Source: Ceriagrion tenellum (lineage: Eukaryota; Arthropoda; Insecta; Odonata; Coenagrionidae). Taken from it: 64,000 nucleotides of DNA. The stretch covers positions 56,850-120,849 of the forward strand of contig CAUJGU010000404.1 of NCBI GenBank assembly GCA_963169105.1, given 5' to 3'. Both the position numbers and the translations under genes were made by a program. Shown here in pieces: positions 24,265-36,941 of this stretch (position 1 is the first letter of the stretch; the number at the start of each line of letters is the position of its first letter). The notes below the pieces were generated by a model. It ran no database searches. It saw only the letters and a program-made list of their open reading frames with translations, and was not told the origin of the DNA.

Positions 24265-26185
24265 AAAATGACTCATGCACAGTGATAGGAAAACTGGATT
24301 TCCTCTGGTAACTGGTATAGGAACTGGAATAGGAAAATCGGTGACGCGAATACGCAAATCGAGCGCAAGTATTAAAGAAAAATAAAACTAAGAGACCACT
24401 GCAGCAAATCTTATTCCACGTACAAAGAAATAGCGTACTTTTTAACACAAATCATTTCTTACTGATATGATTCTGATAGACGTGATTGAGCAATTCGTAA
24501 ACGATCTGCTTCGTTGCTTGCTTGAGGTTCCTCTCTTGTTTGAGAAACTCGCATGCCGAAACTCATTTGTTGGAGCGATTCACAATTCACCTAGTGTAAA
24601 ATGGTTTTAATAATTTAGAAACCTTAGCGGGCATGTGTGCAACAATCCATCAAAGTTTTATCGTAATCTGATTAATGGTATTGGAACACACAGCAGTTGA
24701 ACAAAAAATATTTTTATTAATAAGATAAGACCTGCGATGAACCGCTAAGACACTTCAACCCAATGAAGCCATCTTCCGCGAAATATCATTATATGAAGTA
24801 TAGTTCTTTGCATAAGTAAACCTGAAAAATTGAAATCTTAAAATAAAATCCCCACGGAAGCCTTGTCTTTAATTTTATTCCAAGATCTTGTTGGGTTAAC
24901 TTCATGAAAGTTTACTGGAACCAACCCTTATCCATTAATTACTACGGTGAATTCGTTGTGAAACCAGGTCTTGATACATTATACTTGATATATCATCACT
25001 GCTATCCCTGATTTCTACAAGATAAATAACCAAATGAATCAGATTTCATTGCTATGGCGTGAGTAACTTTGAGTCCTTTAGATTTTTATACGTGTAGATG
25101 ACACAATATAAGCATGAATTGGATCCTGATGCACTCAATTTCAAAATCACCACATGTTTAGATGGATCTAAGTATGTAAATACTAGTCTGCGAGAAACTT
25201 ATTGTCGTTATGCGGATTTTGCATAAGAGAGGAGTTAGGTTTCAGTCTCAGCTGCAGCAGATTTTTTCCGTGACCCCCTACCTCTTTCTAAGTTCTCCTT
25301 GAATTAATTGATCGCTTTTATTTAACTTCACTTGTGTGTCAGGGTCCTGTGTGTCAGGGTCTTGTGTGTCAGGATCAAATTTGGTAATCAATTTTTAACT
25401 ACCTTTCTGACTAGCTAGAGATCTGACATTTCGTAAATAGTTTCATTTCTAGTGACAATATAATATTCAGTCATAAAAAAATCGAAAATACAATAAATAT
25501 TAAATAAATACGATTTTTAAAAAATAGCTTTTTTGTCCTGTAGTGTTTGCAATATTGTAAACTTGTGTGGCAACCCGACAGAGTAAATATGCTACTGTGC
25601 ATCCCTTCGAAGACACTTTTTTCAACCCCTAGAAATGAGTGTATTTGATTAAATTTAGTGCATTTTTTTGATAACCGAAAGCGATTAAAAAAATATTTCT
25701 TCATATTTATTTTACAATATTACTTTTCAAAAGTTAATCTCACTTCGTTTTTAAGCAAGTAAGTTGTAAGTTGCAGAGAGAAAGGAAATGACTGAATAAT
25801 GGAATGGAGAACTCTGGATCTTGAATATCTCCGCGTTGACCATTTAGGATGAAGTTTCTATGTCACACTGTTGTGAATAAAAATTTACCAAAATCGTGGA
25901 GTGATGCAAATATTACTTTTTTTAATACGAGGTTTTTTATTAACTTTTATGTTTTAGCTTACCAAAGGTGATTTAAAACTATGCCATTGAATACAATGGC
26001 ATTCAGCATGACACCTACGATGCGAAGAGATTATGCTTGGAAGGGTAAAAAAAATAATCACTTACTTTATTTCCTTGATAAATGTTTTGCGGAATAGAAC
26101 TTTAAGCGTGAATCACCGAAGTGAAACGGAACTTGGTCATTAGTAATTGTTTCTTAATCGAACTTAAATGACCGTTTAAACCGTT
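24265..26185. other. Intergenic AT-rich sequence
   Basis: It holds three 15-bp repeats (TGTGTGTCAGGGTCC and variants) at 25,333-25,377. No gene recognised. Confidence 0.55.
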
Positions 26186-26189
26186 TGGC

Positions 26190-26860
26190 TTAGAATGAAA
26201 TAACGTTTCTTCCTAATTTCGCATATCCAGTAGGCGACGAGGTCAAATAGTGACCTAAGAAGGATTTTTTAAATGGACCGTGTCCTGTGCTCTTTTTAAC
26301 TACAATTGACCAATAATGAATGGGCGAGTGGAAGCACGGTCGGGCCAGCTACCAACCTTACTGTGTAGATGTAAGAGACATTGATAAGAATTGGATTGGT
26401 GAAGCGCCATCATTGCAAGCGAATGTCATGTCATGGGCCGCAGATGAAGCATTCATTCTTTCTCCACGAACCGTGATCTGAGGTTCTATTTCTATCAGTA
26501 TCATTCTCCATGACCTCCTCATAAATATTCCATCGGTCCAATAAAATGTCGCCATTTAGAACCAGAAACCTGGTATACTCCAAGATCATTAAGATAAGGA
26601 AAATGTCCGGATCATGACCAATTTGTCAACATGCGATTAGTAATTGGAACGAAATAATATTTCTTCTGAAGTTCACATATCCAGCAGGTGATGGGAATGA
26701 AACCACAAGCAGTGGCCTGAGAAGGATTTTTTTAACTGGTTCGAGTCTTTTACTCATTTTATCTGTGATTAAGTGATAAAGAAACGGTGATTGGAATCGG
26801 GCCACCTATCTTCTTAACGGCGTAGATGTTAGAAACAACGGCCATACCAGTTGCACATCC
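26190..26860. repeat. Direct repeat, about 455-bp spacing
   Basis: 26,190-26,375 and 26,645-26,855 share GAAATAA..TTTCTTC, CATATCCAG.AGG, AGAAGGATTTTTT, GGGCCA and GTAGATGT in order. Diverged and non-coding. Confidence 0.6.
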
Positions 26861-26869
26861 TGATTAGCC

Positions 26870-27330
26870 GCAGATTATTAAGCTTTGGTGTCATAAAAAT
26901 GCAGAACTTGCTTTTCATAACTCTTCTAAACATGGTGAAAATTTTGCAAATAAAATGATATCAAAGTAAAAATCATATGCATAGGGAACTAAGTAGTGAT
27001 AATTATTTCACGAATGTTTTTGACATTTAGCTTATGATTTAATGGCATTATTTCGAATTCTTTCTCGAATAATGACTTTAGATTTTTTTAAATGTTTCTA
27101 AAGACCAGAGAATTCAAGGGGGAGTGGGGAAATATTTTTCATGAATTTATAAAAAGGTTCGAAAATAGGAAGTCCCGATTTTTCGGTCCCTCCAACTTCG
27201 CATTATCGAGTTGCTACCGTATTGGTGGATTAATATTGTTGTGAAAATTTTATATGCTAGTTTAACTCTCATTTTATTCTAAAAATTTTCAACCTACACC
27301 AGCCAGACACTTTCATTCAAGTTTGGTGAG
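26870..27330. other. Intergenic sequence
   Basis: No gene. A possible pogo/Tigger-type right terminal repeat ends at 27,219. Confidence 0.4.
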
Positions 27331-27334
27331 CAGA

Positions 27335-27500
27335 AATATTATTGTCCGTAAAATTGTCTCTCTTGCTCGGTGTAGATAAACCATCAGAATATGGGATCAT
27401 ATCACTGTTAGGTAAGTGAGTGGGAAGGTCATTCACAAAAAAGATAAACAGAAGTGGACCTAGTGTAGATCCATGAGGTATTCCACAACTGTTTGCAACC
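27335..27500 (-). pseudogene. CR1/jockey-like reverse transcriptase fragment
   Basis: The minus strand reads GIPHGSTLGPLLFIFFVNDL and, a few residues on, PYSDGLS. This corresponds to the canonical PQGSvLGPLLF..YINDLP block and the catalytic F/YADD box, here decayed to YSDG. It is too short to place further. Confidence 0.7.
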
Positions 27501-27509
27501 GGTTCGGAC

Positions 27510-28160
27510 TTATAGTAAGCCTTCGATTTATGTTGGAGATGCGCGTGGAAGAAGAGCGAGATAATAGTCGAAACAATGTGAAACGGATCCAGATATTCGC
27601 AACCACTTTAATCCCCGCGATAAATCAGGGCGTTGATTTCAAAGTTTGTTTTTTGCCTTCATCCGGGAAAAAATAGATATTTCAGATGGGATGATCAGGT
27701 AAAAAAAACTCAAGCATATGCCCGAACGATTTATATTGTAAACATTAATCAGAGAAACATTTTCCGACGACCCTTGTCAGAGTGGGCGTAACAGCGAATC
27801 GGACACAAATCAAAACAACACACACCAAATAATTTCTGTGCCGTTGCGAGTGTCTGCTTTGCTGTGTACCACTTGTTTATGGCTAGACAGGTATGACTTG
27901 TTCTTGAACGAGGCAATTTCATCAATTCTAATGGAATATAATTGAGAATGAAGTATGTTTAGGCCAATTTAATCATACATTTCTACGTGTTCAAACTTCC
28001 CCGCGAGCCGCCACATGGGCAAAGGCATTGTAGTCATAGGAGCTGAATTCGTAGATCTTCGACCGGTGCTTGGACCGTGCCGGGCTGCTCTCAACCGTTC
28101 TGGGGTGCATTATTTCGCCCGGGCATCAAAACAAGTGGCTTATCGGATTTTTGAGCATTG
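27510..28160. other. Intergenic sequence with a GC-rich patch
   Basis: 27,990-28,130 is GC-rich and unidentified. No supported gene. Confidence 0.4.
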
Positions 28161-28164
28161 TAAA

Positions 28165-28330
28165 AAGTTTTTAGGGTAGAGATATTTGCCAAAAAATGTA
28201 TTTTTCGACAAATATCTCCATAGGTAAGGAGATAAGGGGTTGAATTTTTAGTGTCGTTAGAAAAGTGAGATAATTTTCTTTAAAACGAGATTAAAGTAAT
28301 TGATTTCTAAGTAAAGTCATTCACTTGGAT
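28165..28330. repeat. Direct repeat A, left copy
   Basis: It shares CAAATATCTCCATAGGTAA, GGGGTTGAATTTTT, GTGTC and GAGATAATTTTCTTTAAAAC with 29,375-29,500. The pair brackets a LINE endonuclease fragment. Confidence 0.75.
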
Positions 28331-28429
28331 TCGAAAGTATACACCTAACAACAGCCTCAGAGTAAATCCGAGAAATTTTAACCTTCATTGCCGAAAAAAC
28401 TTAAGAGACGCATTATTAAATGAATTTTC

Positions 28430-29330
28430 CTTCCATTCCAAAATTAATTCCAACACAGACTGTGACAGAACAGACAGACACAGAAAACTGAAATTTCAAA
28501 GAAAAACTCGCTTCTCCGTGGCTCCAGTGAACATTAAAAAGATAGCACACAGAATCGTAGGAAACAACGAACCAGCATGTATCAAGCTAAATGCGATACA
28601 CAATTCGTGATAGCAAATTTCCCTAGCGTGAAGAACAAACGTGCCAAAATTGAGCAGACCAAAATTGAAAATTTGAAAACGCAGATAAAGTAATTTAAAC
28701 AGAGAGTTAGTTTGCTGAGCATATTCACGATAGGAAAGTTTTTCCGACAGGATATAAAATCTAAAGACAAGATCGACTTGATTGGACTGGTGGCGGAGTA
28801 TTGAAAGCAGATAAATCGTATTTGAATAGTACCACACACATATTATACGACAATGAAATATTGAGCATTTGGGGTACAATGAAGCAACAAAACAAAAGAA
28901 ATATCCACATTTGCTCATTTTAAAGGCCACCAGATTCAAACATCATGTACAAACATTTTGTACAAGTGAGAAACTCCATTAACATCATTTACCTCGAAAG
29001 ATATCAAAAGCTTGATAGTTATCGGTGGGGATTTAAACCTCCCGGCTATAAATTGGAAAAGCAACAGCGTGGAACCAAGTTCGAGGAAGCGTGATATAAG
29101 CGAGACCTTATATAATATACTTTCACACAAGTCTCTTACTCAAATAGTAAGCGAACCAACGAGAGGTAATAAAATATTAGAACTTTTAGCTGTTAGTCGT
29201 CCTACAATGATTAAACATGTCGATATCCTCGCAGACATAAGTGATCATAAAGTAGTTTTTACGACTTTGAAAATGACAGTAAATTCCACTGTGAAACCCA
29301 AAAGTAAAGTCTGCTTTTGTCAATAATGTC
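28430..29330 (+). pseudogene. CR1/jockey-like LINE endonuclease fragment
   Basis: One frame gives WTGGGVLKADKSYL (cf. GGGV), then a degenerate FYRPP block. In 29,012-29,326 it gives IGGDLNLPAINW, a SLTQIVSEPTRG block and ADISDHKVV. These are the GDFNLP.I.W, EPTRG..LDL and SDH motifs of APE-type endonucleases. Several stops lie before 29,000. Confidence 0.75.
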
Positions 29331-29374
29331 TCTCTGTAGTGCATACACGTACCATTTCTCTTTTAATAGGGCTG

Positions 29375-29500
29375 TTGCATTTTTTGGCAAATATCTCCAT
29401 AGGTAATGTGGTGAGGGGTTGAATTTTTGGTGTCATTCGAAAGGTGAGATAATTTTCTTTAAAACGAAACCAAAGTCATTAATTTCTAAGTAAAATGATT
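29375..29500. repeat. Direct repeat A, right copy
   Basis: Partner of 28,165-28,330, same orientation, about 1.2 kb away. Confidence 0.75.
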
Positions 29501-29639
29501 TTACGCTCAAACTACCTTAAGCCACCATATTTACTCATTCTAACCCAAATTGTGCAAACGGGGCATTAGTGGAGTTAACGTAGTCCAAGTGGTCTTCTTC
29601 ATACGAGCATAGTAAAGTACGAAGATCTTTTGAACGATT

Positions 29640-29965
29640 TTGAGTAGTTCTTTTGAACGACTTAGGGTGGGAGCCGCTAGAGACTGGGAAGCTACGCGCT
29701 AGGCTTATATTGCTTGAGCAAATGAAAGAGAATATCTTTCAAAGTGACACGGAGAGCATCATATCAGAACCACATTATATTTCCAGGTACGACAGAAATG
29801 ATAAATTTAGAGAGATATTTTGCCGAACGTATAAGTATGTTTTTCCCTCGAACAATTAAAGACTTAAATAAATGCAAGGCGGAACTTCGATTTTTTTTAC
29901 GGCTGGTGTCCTAACACCCCCCACCACACGCCTTTTGAGGCTGCTTGCGGGGTAGTTTGTAGATG
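29640..29965 (+). pseudogene. CR1-like LINE 3' end
   Basis: The frame of 29,653-29,859 reads LGWEPLETGKLRARLILLEQ, as in the L.W..L..RR..ARL block near the end of CR1-type ORF2. Further frames give FFPRTIK and the closing LAGVCRCR-like residues. A TAGATG repeat closes it at about 29,953-29,970. It may be the other end of the element at 28,430 after internal deletion. Confidence 0.62.
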
Positions 29966-29974
29966 TAGATGAAG

Positions 29975-31235
29975 TAATTAAAGGCAATAAATATTATTTT
30001 AACTGATTAAATTTGATGTGGTTTTGGCTTATTTTGTTTTCTTCCTTACGTTCCAGATGATCACTTGCGGTGAGGGTTTCATCTTGTGGACAAATGAAGG
30101 CCAGTCAGTCTGCAGAAGCTGACGTGAAGTGTCGGATGAGTTACCAATACACGTGCTCTCAAGGGATAGCAGTTGGAGCTAGCATCCTGTAAAGGAAGAA
30201 ATACCAATGGCAAATCCATTGAGAGACATCAAAAATCGGTTCAATGTATCACGAAACTACTCAGAATTGAAGTGTTAACAGGGGAAAACTGTCATCAGAG
30301 TCTCGAGCAGGAAAACCCGTAATGCTTTAATAATTGTTTTTCTAAGGAGACAATTTTGCTAAAAGGTGTTAACCAGATAACCCCATCATGTAAAGAAATC
30401 TAAGAAGGGAACACATAATTTTTACCATAATATGTTTGTAAATTTAATAACTTCAATGGATAGAGTTAGTGTCATTGGTTTGATGTGAAGAAATTAATTT
30501 TCTTTGACAGATAAAATATGTAAACATGAATTGAAATAAATGCTATGGGCTATGATTTGGTAAATAAAAGCAGCAGTATTGTGTATTAAATGTCATTAAC
30601 AATTTAACCCCTAAAATGCCTGTAGATAAAAGAGTATGAATCATCAATATATTTTAATATTCCCTCCAACATGTTCTAAGTTATACCAGCCCCATGACAC
30701 TCCCTAAGCTTTCCCAATAGAAGCCCATGTCCTCTTATTGAAGCTGTTCCCTTATTGATATATGTGCCTGGTTATGGGTTTCAGTTCAATTAATTAATTT
30801 AACAGGAATAATTGTACTCAATTCATTCACAGTTTTTATTTTCATAATTGGCGCCTCAGCAACATTTTAAGTACATAGAGTTGGAGCTAGCGTTCCTATT
30901 GGAAAACATTCGCACCGCATTAAAAAATTGTCTCACTAGTAATGCCACATAGCGATGGTTATATAATCTACGTGATGCTGAGAAAATGCATATTCCAACA
31001 TTCCTCAAATCGACGCTTCTTTTTCTGGGAGCCACCATGGGTCCGAGAGTGCAAGATTCAACAGGTTATCCCTTCGACAGATGTTAGTTTGCGTGTGTCG
31101 GGTGAGAAGAAAATGAATTTTTTGTTGTTTACGCTGATATTCCATGCATTTATTTACTTGTATTATATCAGTGCAGTACTGTGCTCAATTCTTTCAACGT
31201 TACTTTTCGGAAATTGTAATTATTTGCGATTAAAG
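29975..31235. other. Intergenic AT-rich sequence
   Basis: No gene recognised. The open frames here are short and unsupported. Confidence 0.5.
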
Positions 31236-31240
31236 CAATC

Positions 31241-31504
31241 ATGCCGTGTACGTATTTGGTACCAAGCTGCAATACGGGCTGAAGCCATGAATCAATGGGG
31301 TTTTTGCTGTTTAAAGTGCCGTCGAACATGGAACAGTATGGTGCCTGGCAACGGGCAATACCCCGACATGATTTTCTGCTGAAGGAGAGCCATCGGGTAT
31401 GCGCGAAGTATTTTTTAGAAGAGGAAATTATGAGGAAAGTAAAGAAGGAGGGGCCATCGTCACAAGGACAGAAACGTGTTTGCTGTGGTATGCAACATTT
31501 TTAA
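31241..31504 (+). pseudogene. THAP-domain fragment, degenerate
   Basis: From an ATG at 31,241 the frame reads MPCTYLVPSCNTG, a TGA stop at codon 14, then FLLFKVPSN, AWQRAIPRHDFLL and VCAKYFLEEEI. This is the THAP zinc finger: the CxVPxCN start, invariant W and P, and the VCxxHF end. The metal-binding histidine of VCxxHF is tyrosine here and the first cysteine is misplaced. Together with the stop, this shows loss of function. THAP domains occur in P-element transposases and in host proteins derived from them. No transposase body follows, so it is probably transposon debris. Confidence 0.65.
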
Positions 31505-31509
31505 AGATT

Positions 31510-33060
31510 TTTGGGATTTGCTTGTGAATGTGAATATTATGAGTCCACATTTTTCTTTTCATGCATTCAATTATTGTTTTATCTGTAATTAATGCTGGTT
31601 ATGGGATAATATAAGCTTTGTGAATATTCTGCCACTGTTAATGGCAGTATTTGATCAAAGTGGTCTCCGTGCAAAAATTGGTGTGTGCATATATATCCAT
31701 ATTCCCAGCTAGCACACCCGGATTCGTTTAGATAAAAAAATAAGTCATCCCTAAGGAAACAACGTTGACTGAAACTGTTGATGCAGCGTTGAGGTATTTT
31801 TAACATAAACCCGTTGAGCAGTGGTTGATCTACCCCTACTCTAATTCTACCCTAATTGTATTAGGCTCAATTTCGTCATAATTCATGCAATGAGTGTAAA
31901 ATGTATTGAGTTTTTCGTATATTCGGCTGAGCAGTGCAATTATTCATGGAAAATAAACGTATTTCAACCGCCAATATGCATTCAGTGGAGTGCGTTCAAG
32001 TGTTTTCCGTTCACGAACAGAATATTCGTCTACTGGTTTGTTATATGGTACACATAATGCATTCTTTCATTAAAATACTTTAATACTTTTCACGGAGTAG
32101 TAAGATTTTTATTCATCATATCATATACAATCGCAAACCCATGATTACAATACTATATATTTTCTCACACTTTGTAAAGGACATATTTGTTGAATGTGGG
32201 AAACTCTACCAAATAAAACTTTTAAATAGTATGGTTTACAAATGAGGTAAAATATTCTCAAATTATTTATAAAATAATATGAGAATTAATTACACCATAG
32301 GGTCCAATGTTACTTCATCCACATCAACAGCTGATGATGTAATAATTGTTTTTTTTCGGTCTATAGAAAACAATTATTTGTTTGAAAAAGTAGAAATATT
32401 GTAACCATGCATTGTACTTTATATCATATTGATCTCCTGGTTTAATGTGTTGATTAGTTTGAAAGGAAATTAACAAAAAACTACTTTTTACTTCCTGGGC
32501 CATTCATGTCCATATTATTAATTATCCGCTCCAACATTTCCCCTCTCCATCCCTTTCCGTCCATTGCATCCTCTTCATCTGCACCTCCAACCATCTCCAA
32601 ATCTATCTTCACTCTTTTTCACCATCTTTGTCGTGGTATTCCTTCTTGTTTTCCTTCCTTCCTCTTCAAACCTTCCCTCATTTTACACCCGTCCTTTTTT
32701 CTTTAAAAGTGTCCTTCCCATCTCATTCATTGGCATCTCACCTCACTTATCTCTATCTACATACTATCCAGCGAGCCACCGCTTGGACGTGTGGCAGGAG
32801 GTTGCTAAGGCACCAGCCGTGTAAATATGTAAGGTTTTGGGAGGTTAAATGGTAAAGTGTATTATGAGAGTGTATTGAACGGAGCTCAGTTTTTATAACA
32901 TGGTCACTCATTAAGCGCTATAAAAAACCAGTGTTTATACTTATGTGTTGGGCAATCTATTTCAATTATGATATGATGTCTGCCTGACCTAAAGGTACAG
33001 TGGGGTGTCATGATAATATTTTTTATCGCACTGAAGCATAACAGTTTTGAAATTTATTCA
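31510..33060. other. Intergenic AT-rich sequence
   Basis: It includes a pyrimidine-rich stretch (32,530-32,770) that creates spurious open frames. No gene recognised. Confidence 0.5.
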
Positions 33061-33063
33061 AGC

Positions 33064-33281
33064 AACCTATGATTAGATCGAAGGCTTTCCCGGCGTATGG
33101 TATCGAGGAAGTCAATGCGGGTTTTCCACCGGGTCAGGTTGTCCATGTCTGCCGACGTTTCGATGACCGAGTTGCTCATGCCCTGAAGACGATGAGCAAC
33201 TCGGTCATCGAAACGTCGGCAGACATGGACAACCTGACCCGGTGGAAAACCCGCATTGACCTCCTCGAAACCTATGATTAG
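33064..33281. mobile_element. Young snapback insertion with 13-bp target duplication
   Basis: The 192-bp insert (33,077-33,268) is flanked by AACCTATGATTAG at 33,064-33,076 and 33,269-33,281. Inside are two 77-nt arms (33,103-33,179; 33,192-33,268), inverted relative to each other, differing at one base, around a 12-nt loop. The 13-bp flank repeat fits insertion by a LINE-type machinery. The near-identical arms and perfect flanks indicate a recent event. The arms are GC-richer than the surroundings. Confidence 0.9.
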
Positions 33282-33289
33282 TTCATAAG

Positions 33290-34660
33290 CTCTTGCGTGT
33301 GTTAAGGGACTCACACTTTAAAGCCCATAAGAGTTTTGAAACAATATATTTCATTGTATAATTTTTATCAAAGTGCCCAACATTTTTTGTATTGTACTAA
33401 TTTTTTGATCAAATAATTGTGACTATGGAACTAATTATCGTTCGCATCTATAGTTCATTATGGAACGCGAATGCCAGTCCAAAGTGCACTCTGCCAGGCA
33501 GCCGAGACGCCCCTTTGAAGCTGACGTAAGCCATAAAGGTGCAGTTAAAAGGTTGATTCAACCCATGTCATATTCTGTGCGTTACATTGCTAATTATAAC
33601 TTGTGGTGAGCAAATTGAGAGTGTGTTATAGTTTTCGATAGACCACAGATATGATCCATTAAATGACAGATAGCAAGATATATGAAATGACAATTGATTG
33701 TGTTAAAAGAGGAAAAAAGCAATTTATAAGTGTTAAAATAGGGAAAACTCTACAAGTCCTGTCCGCTGATTTCTCCTTCCTCTTGGTAGCCGGGAACGTT
33801 AGTTTGCACACAAAGGACGGGGATTAACGGGCACAAACACTGTAGAAAAATTTGTTAGGGATTTAGGCGGCCTAGAGCGGTTAAAACATTCAATATTGCC
33901 AGTAAACTAGATATTTTTCGTTCATATTTTACCATTCTACCTGCGCTCTCTGCGGGCAGCCAGCCGTACTCCACAAATGCATAGTTTAAGATACAAATGG
34001 CATGCGTAATTAATATCTCGTACAGTCACCTTCAGAGCTGTCTGACCAATATCTGTCCTACAGAATCCGTTTCCTGAGTAAAAACTTTGGTTACATCCTC
34101 CTCCTGAGAGCACACCCTCCTTTGATTTCCATAATCTTTCGATCATGATTCCAATCAGAGACGACGACACTCTTAGAGCGCTTCGGCATTGCAGTGATCC
34201 CATGCAATGAGTAAATATAACTCTTTATGTTCTCTGCTTTTGAAAAAACCTTTTCTCCCTCTCTTCTCTTGTCAATGGTTCTTTGTTTTACGTCACACTG
34301 CCCGATTACTAAGATGACGAAATTGCAAGCAGCCTAGAGGAAAAGGGATGCGGTGGCCCTTTTAAAGCCTGCCCTAGACCAATACTACAGTGGAAAGGGG
34401 AAATGAAAGATGTGTAGAGTATTCTAACAGATTATAATCCCAAATGTTAGGGTTTGTGACGTCTTGAATTGGCAACGAAAAGTGGGTAATATTGACAACT
34501 TTTTCCACCTATTGCTTGCATATACTCAATGAGATACAGTAATTATTAATCTACAATGGATTTTACCTTCTCAAATCTTTAGCCTGCGGATAAAAGGTTT
34601 TTGAAAGGTGAGCTAATGGAACATTTCGATCACTTTAACCGTAGATGCAATTCGGTTTAA
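33290..34660. other. Intergenic sequence
   Basis: A minus-strand open frame at 33,937-34,203 has no recognisable domain. No gene supported. Confidence 0.45.
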
Positions 34661-34664
34661 AAGA

Positions 34665-34740
34665 AGGTGGCTTGTTGGTGTAACAAGCTAACATACCGAC
34701 ATTTTAGGGATCGAGTTTGAATCACAGTAGAGACCAGTAA
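34665..34740 (+). pseudogene. tRNA-like SINE head (tentative)
   Basis: It contains an A-box-like GGTGGCTTGTTGGTG and, about 45 nt on, a B-box-like GAGTTTGAATC. The spacing fits a pol III internal promoter. No cloverleaf is convincing, so it is a decayed tRNA-derived SINE at best. Confidence 0.35.
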
Positions 34741-34744
34741 TGTT

Positions 34745-36935
34745 CCCATGGAAAATTTCATTTCTTGATGAATTTTATTATAAATTTGATACGAAATAAC
34801 TGTGAAGTAGTTCGGTTTGAGTTATTATGAGTACAATAAACTATTTGAATCATTCTGTACCTGATGAAATATTCCCTCTTTGGTTGAAATTTCAGCAGTG
34901 ATCACTTTTTTAAAATCTCCATTGACATTGAATTCATAAATTTTCGTTTGTCATTTTAGTAATATAGGACCTATTTATTGTACAACCTTTATTTTTAACA
35001 GCATACAAAATAAATGAAATATTAAGTTAAGTATGATAATTAATTCAAATGAAACTACATGATAGAATTACATATAAAACAATAAATGACATATTTTAAC
35101 AATTTTAATTAAAATAGGCAGTAAAACTTTGATTTGACTATAAGAGTAAAAAAGAACATATTATGTTTTGGAAAATCATAAATCAGTAAATACTAGGACA
35201 ATGACATTACATCATAATTATACATTTAAACAGACATTACATGGAAAATCTTTTTTATTTTGATAGATTCAAATGAAACCTAAAATCAGGAACCATCTGT
35301 ATTTTTTGAAGTCATTTATTACAATTTCACAGTTACACAATAATATTATTTAACTATTGTATAAATTTTTCATTTTTCAATAAACTTTGACACTAATACA
35401 ATAAAAAGTCTTATTATAACAGTATCCACCCACAAAAATATCAACTTATGTGTTATTTATTTTTTTTCATGGTGTACGCCAATAAAGAAGAGTACAATTA
35501 CATACAGTTGCACATTAATACAGTTACATATGAGATTTCTTTTAAATATTTTGTTAAACATTACAAATAATGAAAGGAGAGCAAAACGTAATACGCTTTG
35601 AGATTCAAACTAAAAGCAGAGAACATGGATCCAATAATAATTTTCTGACTGTATATGACATTCAGTTATTGGCTTGCTTGTTTTTGCAGTTTCGAAAGAG
35701 ATCTGTGCGTCTTCCCGTCAAGTTTCTTGTCACAGAATCCACCGAGCCAGTTATTTCGCCACTGTTACACACGATATGTAGTTATCCTCGGGGATTTCCC
35801 ATCATCTTCTAAGTGTGGAAGAGAAAAAATAAGTTTATTATCCCGAAAAAGAGTATTTTGTATTATAAAACAATATTTTTGTTGAAATTTTAAGACTCGA
35901 CATTACAGCTGACGCTCTTCTTCATTCTTTAAACTAATGAGAAGTAGTAGATTTTCCTATTCAGGCAATATTTAAAAATCTAGTTGAAGATTGTTTTGAG
36001 AATGAAATACTCATGAGTTCTCCATTCAAGATAGAAAAAATTTAAGTATTAGCATTGTTCAGGGGAACAATTTAACACCTTTAACATTTGAGAAGCTTTT
36101 GTTGAACAAAAGAATAACACTTTTGCTATATCAACTAAATAAAACTTTTTCTTTTATAACTCCCCGTATTATAATGAGTCGTTGCCAGAAAAAATTGTTC
36201 TTGTCGTTATAAATCAATAAAAAGGTAGTTTAATTAATCACACTTATCCATGAAAAAAGAATTGAGTACAATGAAAAATGTAATAAAATGCGAAAGCACT
36301 GAAGTCTGAGATAATATTTTTCCAATCATTAATGAAAATGATTTTTCTATTCCATATATAAGTAAATAGAATTATTTCACTTAAAATCCAGTTTAATAAC
36401 TACAAAAAACACGAATTTTCACATAAGTCCCATGAAAGTGAAAGAAATATGAAAACGAAATTTGTAAAATGTCCCAGGGTTATTTATAATTTCAAATTAA
36501 ATAGTTAAATAAATACGAAAACTAATATGGAAAGTTTTCAATCAATCATACCGAAGTTGAATTTAATGGCGTCATTTAAAATAAAATTTTAACCTCACGG
36601 GCTGTGCCAAAACGATTGATTTGTTACTACATTGTACCTAAATGTTCATTTTGTTACTACTCGTGTATTTTTAAACGTGTGACGTCATTCATAATAAAAT
36701 TAAAACTTCACACGAACGAGAGATTGGAATTTGAATTTTTTAAAAATTAAATTAAATAACAGTTGAAATACTGCCAGCGGTTAGTTCGATGTATAAAACA
36801 GGCACTGCCATACACCCTCGTGATGTACGCGTCACAATGAATCTCGTCTATTGAAATGGTTTACGACAATTTTCCGTTCAAAATTCGGTCGCTTTGGAAG
36901 TAATTCTGTGAAATTATTCTCAAATGGACGATTAA
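34745..36935. other. AT-rich sequence downstream of the coding exon
   Basis: Very AT-rich and non-coding. It would contain the 3' UTR, or further exons, of the minus-strand gene; ATTAAA-type signals occur (for example near 36,558-36,563) but are expected by chance in such sequence. Confidence 0.5.
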
Positions 36936-36941
36936 TTGGAG

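Noticed and set aside
28496..28939. 147-codon minus-strand ORF
   Set aside because: It is antisense to the LINE endonuclease fragment, which has the recognisable motifs.
32506..32855. Overlapping plus-strand ORFs rich in Ser, Pro and Phe
   Set aside because: They come from a pyrimidine-rich DNA tract open in all three frames.
33054..33314. ORFs on both strands with an identical internal peptide
   Set aside because: This is the signature of the 77-bp inverted repeat, not of two genes.
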